Shown here: positions 1 to 6,711 of the stretch, piece by piece | How positions within the stretch are numbered: the stretch's first letter is position 1 | Layout of the letters: each line of letters opens with the position of its first letter | Source of the DNA: an uncultured Oscillospiraceae bacterium | GTDB lineage: Bacteria > Bacillota > Clostridia > Oscillospirales > Oscillospiraceae | Assembly: GCA_934569215.1 (NCBI GenBank) | Contig: CAKTKF010000017.1 | Coordinates: forward strand, 1-10,541 | Direction: 5' to 3' | DNA length: 10,541 bases | Notes under the pieces: model-generated | The model's database searches: none | What the model was told of the DNA's origin: nothing | The model's input: the letters and a program-made list of their open reading frames with translations, nothing else | Position numbers and translations under genes: made by a program

Positions 1-18
1 AAAAAACAGGAGGAAACT

Positions 19-1608
19 ATGAAGAAGATTCTTGCATTGCTGCTGGTTGTCGTCATGGCTGTTTCCATGTGCGCCTGCGGCTCCGGAAACGGAACCAATG
101 AAAAGCCCACTACTGCGGACAACAAGACCGCCGACGCTGCAAAGCCCCAGGGCGAGCAGACCGGCACTGTAAAGGACACCGCCATTCTGGCAACGTCCGA
201 TGAGCCCTACCGGTTCTTCGCTCAGTCCAAGCAGAGCTGCTCCGGCGCGGACAACCTGGTTCTTTCCAACGTGTATGACTGCCTGCTGCGTCTGGAGGCC
301 GACGGCTCCCTGACCCCCGCTCTGGCGGAAAGCTATGAAGTCTCCGACGACGGCCTGGAGTACACCTTCCACCTGCGCAAGGGCGTGAAGTTCCACAACG
401 GCCAGGAGATGACCGCCGAGGACGTCAAGTTCTCCTATGACTACGGCTTTGAAGGCCCCATCGGCACCGCTCTGTTTGTCAACTACAAGCAGTGCGACAT
501 CATCGACGACTACACTGTCAAGATGACCCTGTCCAGCCCCTACGCGGCGTTCCCCTACGGCGTGGCTTCCCGTCTGGGCGGCATCGCCTGCAAGGCTTAC
601 TTTGACGAAGTCGGTGACGACGAGTACGTCAAGAACCCCATCGGCACCGGCCCCTACAAGTTCGTCGAGTGGATCAGCGGCGACCACACCACCCTGACCG
701 CCAACGAGGACTACTGGGGAACCAAGCCCGCTATCAAGAACATCGTTATCCAGGTCGTTGCCGACACCAACACCCAGATTCTGGGTCTGCAGAACGGCGA
801 CTACGATGTTGTCCGTAGCCCCTCCATCGACGTCTGCACCCGTCTGGACGGCAACGCCGACGTGGCATGGGACAGCACCCTGTCCACCGGCCGTATCTCC
901 CTGTACCTGAACGACTGGACCGGCGCCTGCAAGGACATCAACTTCCGGAAGGCTGTTCAGGCCGGTATCGACAAGCAGATGATCAACGACGGCGTCTACG
1001 CCGGCCGCAGCGAAATTCTGAACGTGGACATGTGCTCCAACTACCTGAGCTTTGTTACCGAGGCTGACGGCGTTGAGGTTGTTCCCTACGATCAGGAAGC
1101 CGCCAAGGAATATCTGGCCAAGTCCAACTACAACGGCGAAGAGTTCGCGGTGTCCGTTCCCAGCGGCTCCTCTCTGGAGAACGTTGGCAAGATCATCCAG
1201 GCTCAGCTGATGGAGATCGGCATCAACTGCACCGTCAAGGCTACCGACTACCCCACCTACTCCGGCGAGTTTGCAAATCGTACCTACGAAGCCTACATTA
1301 TAAACAATCTCTGCTCCCTGGTTGACGCGGACGGCATGTACACCGCCCACCGCCTGGACAGAAAGCCTTGGGAGAACCGCGTGTTCCAGCGCGACGGCGA
1401 GATCTCCGAGATCCTGCTGAAGGCCCGTGCGGCTCAGGGCGACGAGCGGAAGGCGATGTATGTCGAGGCCTGCAACATCGTGGCGGAAGAAGCCTATGAC
1501 GTACCTCTGGTCAATGACCTGGCGACCATCGCGTACCGTTCCAACATGAGTGGCGTGAAGGCGCACTGCCTGGGTAACATGTACTTCGGCGACTGGAGCT
1601 TCAACTGA
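19..1608 (+). CDS. ABC transporter substrate-binding lipoprotein, peptide/nickel family (SBP family 5)
   Basis: This is the extracytoplasmic solute receptor of a peptide-type ABC importer. It would be anchored to the outer face of the membrane and hand its ligand to the permeases encoded just downstream. Residues 1-19 form a lipoprotein signal peptide (Lys-Lys, then a Leu/Val-rich core) ending at Met-Cys-Ala-Cys. Cys20, with Ala at -1 and Gly at +1, is the likely lipidated residue, although Cys18 is also present. A Ser/Thr/Asn/Lys-rich linker follows. The mature part shows the family 5 hallmarks: LTPALAESYEVSDDG near residue 95, then YTFHLRKGVKFHNG and a TAEDVKFSYD segment. The 529 aa length is normal for the family. 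The start is fixed by AGGAGG at 8-13, five bases upstream. Codon use is strongly biased (AAC, TAC, AAG, CGT), as expected of an abundant protein. Ligand is not predictable from sequence; OppA, DppA and AppA types are all possible. Confidence 0.93.
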   Translation: MKKILALLLVVVMAVSMCACGSGNGTNEKPTTADNKTADAAKPQGEQTGTVKDTAILATSDEPYRFFAQSKQSCSGADNLVLSNVYDCLLRLEADGSLTPALAESYEVSDDGLEYTFHLRKGVKFHNGQEMTAEDVKFSYDYGFEGPIGTALFVNYKQCDIIDDYTVKMTLSSPYAAFPYGVASRLGGIACKAYFDEVGDDEYVKNPIGTGPYKFVEWISGDHTTLTANEDYWGTKPAIKNIVIQVVADTNTQILGLQNGDYDVVRSPSIDVCTRLDGNADVAWDSTLSTGRISLYLNDWTGACKDINFRKAVQAGIDKQMINDGVYAGRSEILNVDMCSNYLSFVTEADGVEVVPYDQEAAKEYLAKSNYNGEEFAVSVPSGSSLENVGKIIQAQLMEIGINCTVKATDYPTYSGEFANRTYEAYIINNLCSLVDADGMYTAHRLDRKPWENRVFQRDGEISEILLKARAAQGDERKAMYVEACNIVAEEAYDVPLVNDLATIAYRSNMSGVKAHCLGNMYFGDWSFN

Positions 1609-1640
1609 TCCATCCCAGCATTCCCAAGAACTGACTGAGT

Positions 1641-1690
1641 AAAAGAGGGAAGCGGAACGGTGACACGCCGCGCCGCTTCCCTTTTCTTTC
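1641..1690 (+). terminator. Terminator-like hairpin after the binding-protein gene
   Basis: A 9-bp perfect stem pairs GGGAAGCGG (1647-1655) with CCGCTTCCC (1673-1681). The loop is 17 nt and contains a possible inner GGTG/CGCC stem. TTTTCTTTC follows at once, and an A-rich tract (1641-1644) precedes it. This is the shape of an intrinsic terminator. It sits 32 bases after the binding-protein stop and before the permeases of the same transporter, so partial read-through is expected. It would thus act as an attenuator, leaving the binding protein in excess. Confidence 0.78.
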
Positions 1691-1851
1691 GGAATCTCTG
1701 ATGAAATCGTCTGCGGCTGTGAGCGGATCTTTTCCGCCCACTCTTCGGTATCAAAAACGGGGAATACACAAAGTATTCCTCCGTTTCCGATACCTCGATT
1801 GGTCGAAAAATCTCTCGCTCACAGCTCTTGCCGATTTCATCAGAGGTTCCG
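1690..1851. repeat. 162-base imperfect palindromic element (MITE-like or structured RNA)
   Basis: The whole stretch folds back on itself. The outer arms, 1690-1709 and 1832-1851, are inverted copies matching at 19 of 20 positions (CGGAATCTCTGATG... against ...CATCAGAGGTTCCG). The second arms pair perfectly: GCTGTGAGCG (1716-1725) with CGCTCACAGC (1816-1825). The inner arms pair GGTATC with GATACC (1747-1752/1789-1794), AAACGG with CCGTTT (1755-1760/1781-1786) and GGAATAC with GTATTCC (1761-1767/1773-1779) around an ACAAA loop (1768-1772). The two middle stretches between these arms are of nearly equal length and loosely complementary, so symmetry holds end to end. It is too long and too symmetric to be a terminator. 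A non-autonomous palindromic mobile element is the first choice. A processing or mRNA-stabilising structure, like the REP-type hairpin known between malE and malF in E. coli, is the alternative. No clean target-site duplication is visible. Confidence 0.8.
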
Positions 1852-1876
1852 CTTACTTTCATTGCCCCGCTTTTTC

Positions 1877-1883
1877 AAGGAGG
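1877..1883 (+). promoter_or_regulatory. Shine-Dalgarno site that sets the start of the first permease
   Basis: AAGGAGG lies six bases before the ATG at 1890. The reading frame is open upstream as far as an ATG at 1701, but that stretch lies inside the palindromic element and has no such site. This fixes the start at 1890. Confidence 0.88.
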
Positions 1884-1889
1884 AAATCA

Positions 1890-2819
1890 ATGAGCTGGTT
1901 AAAATACGCCGGAAAACGGCTGCTGATGCTGATTCCGGTTATCATTTGCGTGACATTTGTTCTGTTCCTGATCCTGTCCGCCGCCCCCGGCGACCTGGCA
2001 CGTTCGCTGCTGGGCGACGACGCAACGCCGGAGCAGATCGCGGAGAAGAAGGCGGAAATGGGTCTGGATAAGCCCCTTCTGGTTCGCTACATCCGCTATA
2101 TGGGCGGCGTTCTGCGGCTGGACTTCGGCGAGTCCTGGATCAACGGCGAAGCGGTGCTTGCCCGTTTTGCCCGCCGCCTGCCCAATACGCTCCTGCTGTC
2201 TACCCTTGCTATGCTGTTTGCTGTGGCGGTGGGTATGCCTTTGGGCATCGGCTCCGCCATCAAACAATATAGTCTATTGGACTACGGCAGCTCCTTTGTA
2301 GCGATGCTGCTGTTCTCTCTGCCTGCCTTCTGGCTGGGTACCATGTGTCAGGTGCTGTTCTGCCTGACGCTGCACTGGCTGCCCACCTCCGGCTTTGACT
2401 CTCCCAAGTCCCTGATTCTGCCTACGCTGATTCTGGGTGCCAACACCATGGCTACCATGATCCGCATGAGCCGCACCAGCATGCTGGACGTTATCCGGCA
2501 GGACTACATCCGTACCGCCAAGGCCAAGGGCGCACCCAACAAGACGGTCATCCGTCATCATGCCCTTCGCAACGGCATGATCCCCGTCGTGACCCAGATC
2601 GGCGTGAGCTTTGCCGGCACCATCGGCGGCGCTGTGGTTACGGAAAACATTTTCACCATTCCCGGCGTCGGCACCATGCTTTTAAGTGCCGTGAAATCCC
2701 GGGACGTTCCCGTGGTGCTGGGCACGATCATCTTCGTGACGGTGATCGTTGGCGTGATCAATCTTCTGGTAGACCTGCTGTGCGCGGTGATTGACCCCAG
2801 AATTGACCTGGCATCCTGA
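1890..2819 (+). CDS. ABC transporter permease, DppB/OppB type
   Basis: This is the first inner-membrane channel subunit of the peptide-type importer (BPD_transp_1 fold). It pairs with the second permease to form the translocation path. The protein is 309 aa, typical of the family. Residues 1-10 are basic (SWLKYAGKRL) and lead into the first membrane helix at about 11-31. The periplasmic stretch carries the family block LDFGESW (77-83). The core helices run from about 100 to the end, with a break at the cytoplasmic EAA loop (QDYIRTAKAKG, 204-214, followed by HHALRN). That loop docks on the ATPase. The C-terminus has the usual GDV-like region (SRDVPVVLG) and ends in IDPRI. The start is chosen from the Shine-Dalgarno site at 1877-1883. 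An upstream extension in the same frame is palindrome sequence, not protein. The stop is followed 15 bases later by the second permease. Confidence 0.95.
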   Translation: MSWLKYAGKRLLMLIPVIICVTFVLFLILSAAPGDLARSLLGDDATPEQIAEKKAEMGLDKPLLVRYIRYMGGVLRLDFGESWINGEAVLARFARRLPNTLLLSTLAMLFAVAVGMPLGIGSAIKQYSLLDYGSSFVAMLLFSLPAFWLGTMCQVLFCLTLHWLPTSGFDSPKSLILPTLILGANTMATMIRMSRTSMLDVIRQDYIRTAKAKGAPNKTVIRHHALRNGMIPVVTQIGVSFAGTIGGAVVTENIFTIPGVGTMLLSAVKSRDVPVVLGTIIFVTVIVGVINLLVDLLCAVIDPRIDLAS

Positions 2820-2834
2820 TGGAGGGCAAAGCGT

Positions 2835-3710
2835 ATGTTGAAACGTCGTAAAAAATCTCTTTCCGAATACAGCACCGGCGAGCTGGTCATGTTCCGCTTC
2901 CGCAAGAACAAGCTGGCCATGTTCGGCGTGTTCCTGCTGGCTTTCGTGTTCCTGGCGGTGCTGGCCGCCCCGATTCTGAGCAGCTATGAAAACGTGACCA
3001 AGCTGCACATTTCCGACCGGTTTACCAGCCCCAATCCGCTGTACATCTTCGGTACGGACGAATTTGGCCGCGACCTGTTTGCCCGTGTCCTGTACGGCGG
3101 CAGAATTTCTCTGCTGTGCTCCTTCGCCATCATCGGCATCGCCTTTGTGGTCGGTGCGCTGATCGGCGGCGCCGCCGGTTTCTTCGGCGGCAAGGTGGAT
3201 AGCTTCCTTATGCGGATCGTGGACATCCTGATGGCCGTTCCTTCCTCTCTGCTGGCCATGGCCATCATCACCGCCATGGGCAACGGCGTCTGGAAGCTGG
3301 TGGTTGCGCTGGCAATTTCCCAGGTGGCGCGGTTTGCCAGAATCGTCCGCTCCTCCGTGCTGACCCTGCGGAACGTGGAGTTCGTGGAGGCTGCCAAGTG
3401 CTACGGATGCAGCTCCCTGCGCATCATCCTCAAGCACATCCTGCCCAACGGCATCGGCCCCATCATCGTTTCCGCCACGCTGTGTCTCGGCCAGACCATC
3501 CTGAGTATCTCCTCCATGGGCTACCTGGGTCTGGGCGTCGCCTCTCCCACGCCGGAATGGGGCACCATCATCTCCGAAAACAAGATCAACATTCAGGCCT
3601 ATCCCTACCTCGGCCTGATTCCCGGCATCTGCATCTGCCTGACCGTTATGGCGGTCAACTTCATCGGCGACGGCCTGCGGGATGCCTTTGACCCCAGAAC
3701 CAAGAAATAA
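2835..3710 (+). CDS. ABC transporter permease, DppC/OppC type
   Basis: This is the second channel subunit of the importer, 291 aa. A cytoplasmic basic head (LKRRKKS) is followed by FRKNKLAMFG, the usual entry of the OppC N-terminal domain, and a membrane helix at about 27-48. The family block GTDEFGRDLFARVLYGGRIS occupies 73-92. The EAA loop that contacts an ATPase is at about 184-205 (EFVEAAKCYG, then ILKHILPN). The C-terminal part has LGLGVASPTPEWG (231-243), a well-known OppC/DppC signature, and ends at GDGLRDAFDPR. The start is supported by GGAGGG at 2821-2826, eight bases before the ATG. It follows the first permease after 15 bases and is followed by the first ATPase after 13. It is co-transcribed with both, with no terminator between them. 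Confidence 0.95.
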   Translation: MLKRRKKSLSEYSTGELVMFRFRKNKLAMFGVFLLAFVFLAVLAAPILSSYENVTKLHISDRFTSPNPLYIFGTDEFGRDLFARVLYGGRISLLCSFAIIGIAFVVGALIGGAAGFFGGKVDSFLMRIVDILMAVPSSLLAMAIITAMGNGVWKLVVALAISQVARFARIVRSSVLTLRNVEFVEAAKCYGCSSLRIILKHILPNGIGPIIVSATLCLGQTILSISSMGYLGLGVASPTPEWGTIISENKINIQAYPYLGLIPGICICLTVMAVNFIGDGLRDAFDPRTKK

Positions 3711-3715
3711 GGAGG
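3709..3715 (+). promoter_or_regulatory. Shine-Dalgarno site that sets the start of the first ATPase
   Basis: AAGGAGG overlaps the stop codon of the second permease and lies eight bases before the ATG at 3724. An in-frame ATG at 3682 lies inside the permease gene and lacks a comparable site, so 3724 is preferred. Confidence 0.85.
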
Positions 3716-3723
3716 ACGTACAG

Positions 3724-4713
3724 ATGGAAAAGAAACAAGATAACCTGATGGAGATTTCCGATCTGACCGTCCGGTACAATACAGACGACGCAGTGGTTCA
3801 CGCGGTCAACAATTTCAACCTGAAGCTGGTTCGCGGCGAAGCCCGCGGCCTGGTGGGCGAGACCGGCGCGGGAAAAACCACCCTGGCGCTGTCCATCCTG
3901 CGGCTGCTGCCGGAACGGGTGGGCGAGGTGACCGGCGGTTCCATCGTCTATGACGGTCAGGAGCTGCTGAACCTGCCGGAGGCGGAAATGCTGCCTCTGC
4001 GGGGCAAGCGCATCTCCATGATCTTCCAGGACCCCATGACCAGCCTGAACCCCACCCAGACGGTGGGCGACCAGATTCTCGAGGTTCTGAACCTGCATTT
4101 CCCGGAAATGACCCGGGAGGAGAAGAACAAGCGTGTGGACGAGATGATGACCCTGGTTGGCATCCCGCCCCAGCGGAAAAAGAGCTTCCCCCACGAGTTC
4201 TCCGGCGGCATGAAGCAGAGAGTCGTCATCGCCATGGCGCTGGTTGCGGAGCCGGAGCTGCTGCTGGCCGACGAGCCGACCACGGCTCTGGACGTGACCA
4301 TTCAGGCGCAGATTCTGGAGCTGATGAAGCAGCTGCGGGAGAAATTCAATACCTCCGTCATGCTCATTACCCACGATCTGGGCGTTGTGGCGCAGTTCTG
4401 CGACTCCGTTTCCGTGGTCTACGCGGGGCGCGTGGTGGAATATGGCCCTGTTGAGGTCGTGTTCCAGCGGAAGGAGAACCACCCCTATACCGCAGGCCTG
4501 TTTAACTGCATCCCCAATCTCCATGACGATCAGCCCCGGCTGCACCCCATCGCCGGACACATGGCCGACCCCAGAGTGGAATACAAGGGCTGCTGCTTCG
4601 CCGACCGCTGCGAGTACGCCACGGAGCGCTGCCGGACGGAAGCGCCGTCCATGCACGTGTGCGGCGAACACGGCATCCTGTGCCACCGTTATGCCGAGAA
4701 GGAGGAGTTCTGA
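3724..4713 (+). CDS. ABC transporter ATP-binding protein, DppD/OppD type
   Basis: This is one of two ATPase subunits that power the importer from the cytoplasmic side, 329 aa. The nucleotide-binding residues are all visible: Walker A GETGAGKT (45-52), Q-loop Gln102 in FQDPMTSLNP, signature FSGGMKQR (159-166), Walker B LLLADEP with catalytic Glu184, and switch His217 in ITHD. After about residue 250 comes the oligopeptide/dipeptide C-terminal domain (HPYTAGLF). It carries a cysteine-rich tail: Cys290, 291, 296, 303, 313 and 320. This spacing resembles the cysteine motif of DppD/OppD proteins, which is reported to hold an iron-sulphur cluster in at least one mycobacterial DppD. Whether it does here is not known. 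The gene ends at the TGA 4711-4713, one base before the next ATG, so translation of the two ATPases is probably coupled. Confidence 0.95.
   Translation: MEKKQDNLMEISDLTVRYNTDDAVVHAVNNFNLKLVRGEARGLVGETGAGKTTLALSILRLLPERVGEVTGGSIVYDGQELLNLPEAEMLPLRGKRISMIFQDPMTSLNPTQTVGDQILEVLNLHFPEMTREEKNKRVDEMMTLVGIPPQRKKSFPHEFSGGMKQRVVIAMALVAEPELLLADEPTTALDVTIQAQILELMKQLREKFNTSVMLITHDLGVVAQFCDSVSVVYAGRVVEYGPVEVVFQRKENHPYTAGLFNCIPNLHDDQPRLHPIAGHMADPRVEYKGCCFADRCEYATERCRTEAPSMHVCGEHGILCHRYAEKEEF
4699..4705 (+). promoter_or_regulatory. Shine-Dalgarno site that sets the start of the second ATPase
   Basis: AAGGAGG lies within the last codons of the upstream ATPase gene, nine bases before the ATG at 4715. A second in-frame ATG at 4721 would be 15 bases away, which is less suitable. 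The frame is open far upstream, but only as an out-of-frame reading of the preceding gene. Confidence 0.82.
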
Positions 4714-4714
4714 T

Positions 4715-5665
4715 ATGGCAATGCCTCTTGTTGAAACGAAGAATCTGAAAAAATATTTCAAGACAGGCGCGGGAATGCTCCATGCCGTTGAGGACGTCAA
4801 CCTGAAGATCATGCCCGGCAAGACCCTGGGCGTGGTGGGCGAAAGCGGCTGCGGAAAGTCCACCCTGGGCAGAACCATTCTGCGGCTCCAGCCGGCCACT
4901 GCCGGTGAGGTGCTGTACAACGGGGAAAACATTCTGAAATACAAGGGCAAGGATATGCAGAAGATTCACCTGAACATGCAGATGGTCTTCCAGGATCCCT
5001 ACAGCTCCCTTGACCCCCGTATGTCCGTACACAATCTGATCGCCGAGCCGGTGCAGGTGTGCGGCCTGCTGAAAACAAAGGCAGAAATCAACGAGCATGT
5101 CCGGGAGATCATGGATATGTGCGGCCTGCCTGCGGATCAGGCGAACCTGTTCCCCCACGAGCTGGACGGCGGCCTGCGCCAGCGGGTCGGCCTGGCCAGA
5201 GCCATGGCGGTAAGCCCCAAGTTCATCGTCTGCGACGAGCCGGTCTCGGCTCTGGACGTGTCCATTCAGGCACAGATCCTGAACCTGCTGATGGATTTGC
5301 AGGAGCAGCGGGAGCTGTCCTATATGTTCATCACCCACGATCTGTGCGTGGTGAAGCACATCAGCGACGAGATCATGGTCATGTATATGGGACAGGTGGT
5401 GGAGCACGCGAAGACTGCGGAGCTGTTTGCCAACCCTGTACACCCCTATACCAAGGCACTGCTTCACGCGGTACCCACCATTGATCTGTCCAAGCGGAAC
5501 AGAGAGGGCTTCATGCTCCGGGGCGAGGTTACCAGCCCCATCAATCCTGCACCCGGCTGCCGGTTCGCGCCCCGCTGCCCCTACGCAACGGATAAGTGCA
5601 AGGAGAATGTCTGCCTGAAGGAAGTCAGCCCGGATCACTTTGTTGCCTGTTCTCTTTGCGATTGA
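4715..5665 (+). CDS. ABC transporter ATP-binding protein, DppF/OppF type, with altered signature motif
   Basis: This is the second ATPase subunit of the importer, 316 aa. Visible motifs are Walker A GESGCGKST (42-50), Q-loop Gln93 in FQDPYSSLDP, Walker B FIVCDEP with Glu175, D-loop SALD and switch His208. The C-terminal peptide-transporter domain begins near HPYTKALL (243-250). It has its own cysteines in CRFAPRCPYATDKC (282-295), followed by Cys300, Cys312 and Cys315. The odd point is the ABC signature. Where LSGGQ is expected the protein reads LDGGLRQR (150-157), with Asp151 replacing the serine that contacts the ATP gamma phosphate. Because signature and Walker A work in trans between the two subunits, the site made with the partner's Walker A may be weakened. 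The gene begins one base after its partner's stop. It is the last gene of the importer; a 147-base gap with hairpins follows. Confidence 0.94.
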   Translation: MAMPLVETKNLKKYFKTGAGMLHAVEDVNLKIMPGKTLGVVGESGCGKSTLGRTILRLQPATAGEVLYNGENILKYKGKDMQKIHLNMQMVFQDPYSSLDPRMSVHNLIAEPVQVCGLLKTKAEINEHVREIMDMCGLPADQANLFPHELDGGLRQRVGLARAMAVSPKFIVCDEPVSALDVSIQAQILNLLMDLQEQRELSYMFITHDLCVVKHISDEIMVMYMGQVVEHAKTAELFANPVHPYTKALLHAVPTIDLSKRNREGFMLRGEVTSPINPAPGCRFAPRCPYATDKCKENVCLKEVSPDHFVACSLCD

Positions 5666-5674
5666 ATCACAGAA

Positions 5675-5744
5675 ATAAGGCAATACCGCACAATTTGGCA
5701 AGACGGCTGAGGCTAGCAGACACAATTGCGCGGTGTTGCCATAA
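5675..5744. repeat. MITE-like hairpin flanked by ATAA direct repeats
   Basis: Inverted arms 5679-5695 and 5724-5740 pair at 16 of 17 positions, counting one G-U: GGCAATACCGCACAATT against AATTGCGCGGTGTTGCC. They surround a loop of about 28 nt with little structure of its own. Directly outside the arms are identical tetranucleotides, ATAA at 5675-5678 and ATAA at 5741-5744. They resemble the 4-base target duplication made by some insertion-sequence transposases. No coding capacity is present. The right arm is not followed by a T-tract, so it is a poor intrinsic terminator. It may instead be the first hairpin of the murQ leader RNA. The ATAA match alone could arise by chance. Confidence 0.62.
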
Positions 5745-5757
5745 CGAAAGCGCGGCA

Positions 5758-5787
5758 CCGGTGCGGATGGGGAAACCCTCCGCCCGG
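5758..5787 (+). promoter_or_regulatory. GAAA-capped leader hairpin with possible anti-Shine-Dalgarno strand, upstream of murQ
   Basis: A 12-bp stem has three sections: CCGG/CCGG (5758-5761/5784-5787), GCGGA/TCCGC (5763-5767/5779-5783) and GGG/CCC (5769-5771/5776-5778). Single bulged T residues at 5762 and 5768 separate them, and a GAAA tetraloop caps the stem (5772-5775). The strand CCTCC (5777-5781) is the exact complement of the murQ Shine-Dalgarno GGAGG (5802-5806). The RNA could therefore hold either the capped hairpin with the site free, or a pairing that hides the site. The structure is seen in the sequence; its role in control is inference. It matches no riboswitch class that I recognise. 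Confidence 0.5.
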
Positions 5788-5801
5788 GGTTGAGCGTAAT
5801 T

Positions 5802-5806
5802 GGAGG
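5802..5806 (+). promoter_or_regulatory. Shine-Dalgarno site that sets the start of murQ
   Basis: GGAGG lies six bases before the ATG at 5813. The frame stays open upstream to 5726, but that reading runs through the leader hairpins and lacks homology to MurQ. Starting at 5813 gives the normal MurQ N-terminus. Confidence 0.85.
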
Positions 5807-5812
5807 AATGAC

Positions 5813-6709
5813 ATGGATCTCAATTCTATCAAGACAGAACAGCGTAACAGCCGGACTGCACAGATCGACACCATGAGTACGCTGAGTATGGTCAAGCTGA
5901 TCAACGAAGAAGATAAAAAGGTCGCCGTGGCGGTGGGAGATGAGGCCGAACACATTGCCCAGGCGGTGGATGTGATCGCCGCTCAGCTCAAGCAGGGCGG
6001 ACGGCTGGTCTACAGCGGCTGCGGTACCTCCGGACGCCTGGGCATTCTGGACGCCGTGGAATGCCCGCCTACCTATTCTACCAATCCCGGCGAGGTGATC
6101 GGCCTGATCGCCGGCGGAAACGAGGCGATTTTCCGGGCAAAGGAAGGCGCGGAGGATGACGAAGCCCTGGGCGCGGAGGATTTGAAGAAAATCGACTTTG
6201 GCAGCAAGGACGTGCTGGTGGGCATTGCCGCCTCCGGCAGAACCCCCTATGTGCTGGGCGCCATGAATTACGCCAAGGAGCAGGGCGCCCATGTTATCGG
6301 CATTTCCTGCAACCCCGGTTCCCAGGTGGAGAAGACGGCGGAAATCGCCATCACCCCCACTCCCGGCCCCGAGGTGGTCACCGGCTCTACCCGGATGAAG
6401 AGCGGCACCGCCCAGAAAATGGTGCTGAATATGCTCTCCACCGGCGCGATGATCAAGCTGGGTAAGGTCTACGGCAACCTGATGGTGGATGTGAAAGCCA
6501 CCAACGAGAAGCTGGTGGAGCGGTGCAAGCGCATCGTCTGCGAAGCCACCGGCGTGGATTACGATACGGCTACCAAGGCTCTGGAGCAGTGCGGCTACCG
6601 GGCAAAGGTCGCCATTGTCATGCTGAAAACCGGCGGCGACGTCCATGACGCCGAGCAGCGGCTGGAAGCCCATGAGGGACGGGTCGCCCAGGCCGTGGGG
6701 GAGAACTGA
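5813..6709 (+). CDS. murQ: N-acetylmuramic acid 6-phosphate etherase MurQ
   Basis: A cytoplasmic lyase that cleaves the lactyl ether of MurNAc-6-phosphate to give GlcNAc-6-phosphate and D-lactate. This is the committed step of peptidoglycan amino-sugar salvage. The 298 aa length matches the family. The N-terminus [17 protein letters not shown] followed by [10 protein letters not shown] is diagnostic. The sugar-isomerase (SIS) fold carries [17 protein letters not shown] (71-87). Glu83 of this block and Glu114 (EGAEDD) fall at the same numbers as the two glutamates proposed to be catalytic in E. coli MurQ. The [12 protein letters not shown] block (191-202) is also typical of the family. The start is fixed by GGAGG six bases upstream and gives a canonical N-terminus. 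MurQ heads the salvage cluster. The esterase gene starts two bases after its stop. The structured leader suggests the operon is regulated at this point. No MurR-type regulator gene is in view. Confidence 0.97.
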   Translation: MDLNSIKTEQRNSRTAQIDTMSTLSMVKLINEEDKKVAVAVGDEAEHIAQAVDVIAAQLKQGGRLVYSGCGTSGRLGILDAVECPPTYSTNPGEVIGLIAGGNEAIFRAKEGAEDDEALGAEDLKKIDFGSKDVLVGIAASGRTPYVLGAMNYAKEQGAHVIGISCNPGSQVEKTAEIAITPTPGPEVVTGSTRMKSGTAQKMVLNMLSTGAMIKLGKVYGNLMVDVKATNEKLVERCKRIVCEATGVDYDTATKALEQCGYRAKVAIVMLKTGGDVHDAEQRLEAHEGRVAQAVGEN

Positions 6710-6711
6710 TT

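Noticed and set aside
1681..1860. Target-site duplication around the 1690-1851 element (CTTTTCTTTC against CTTACTTTC)
   Set aside because: The match is imperfect, pyrimidine-rich and overlaps the terminator T-tract, so it may be chance.
1701..1889. N-terminal extension of the first permease from an ATG at 1701
   Set aside because: The sequence lies inside the palindromic element, is not membrane-protein-like and lacks a Shine-Dalgarno site. AAGGAGG at 1877-1883 points to 1890.
2682..4950. Further long minus-strand frames (2682-3779 and 3661-4950)
   Set aside because: They are antisense reflections of the permease and ATPase genes, with low-complexity composition and no domain evidence.
5650..5730. 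Promoter for murQ (TTGCGA, TTGAAT or TTGGCA as -35 candidates)
   Set aside because: None has a TATAAT-like box at 16-18 bases spacing. I could not support a sigma-A promoter by eye, so murQ may depend on read-through or on a promoter that I cannot see.
5679..5740. Intrinsic terminator at the end of the importer operon
   Set aside because: The stem is strong, but the 3' arm is followed by ATAACGAAAG, not a T-tract, and the loop is about 28 nt. A mobile palindromic element or leader hairpin fits better.
5726..5812. N-terminal extension of MurQ
   Set aside because: It reads through the hairpin arms of the leader. The canonical MurQ N-terminus begins at 5813 with GGAGG six bases upstream.
4502..6673. 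A very long open frame on the minus strand (about 720 codons) spanning two genes and the gap between them
   Set aside because: It mirrors the ABC ATPase and murQ genes, has a His/Gln/Gly-rich composition typical of antisense frames in GC-rich DNA, and shows no recognisable domain. The + strand genes have clear motifs and ribosome-binding sites.
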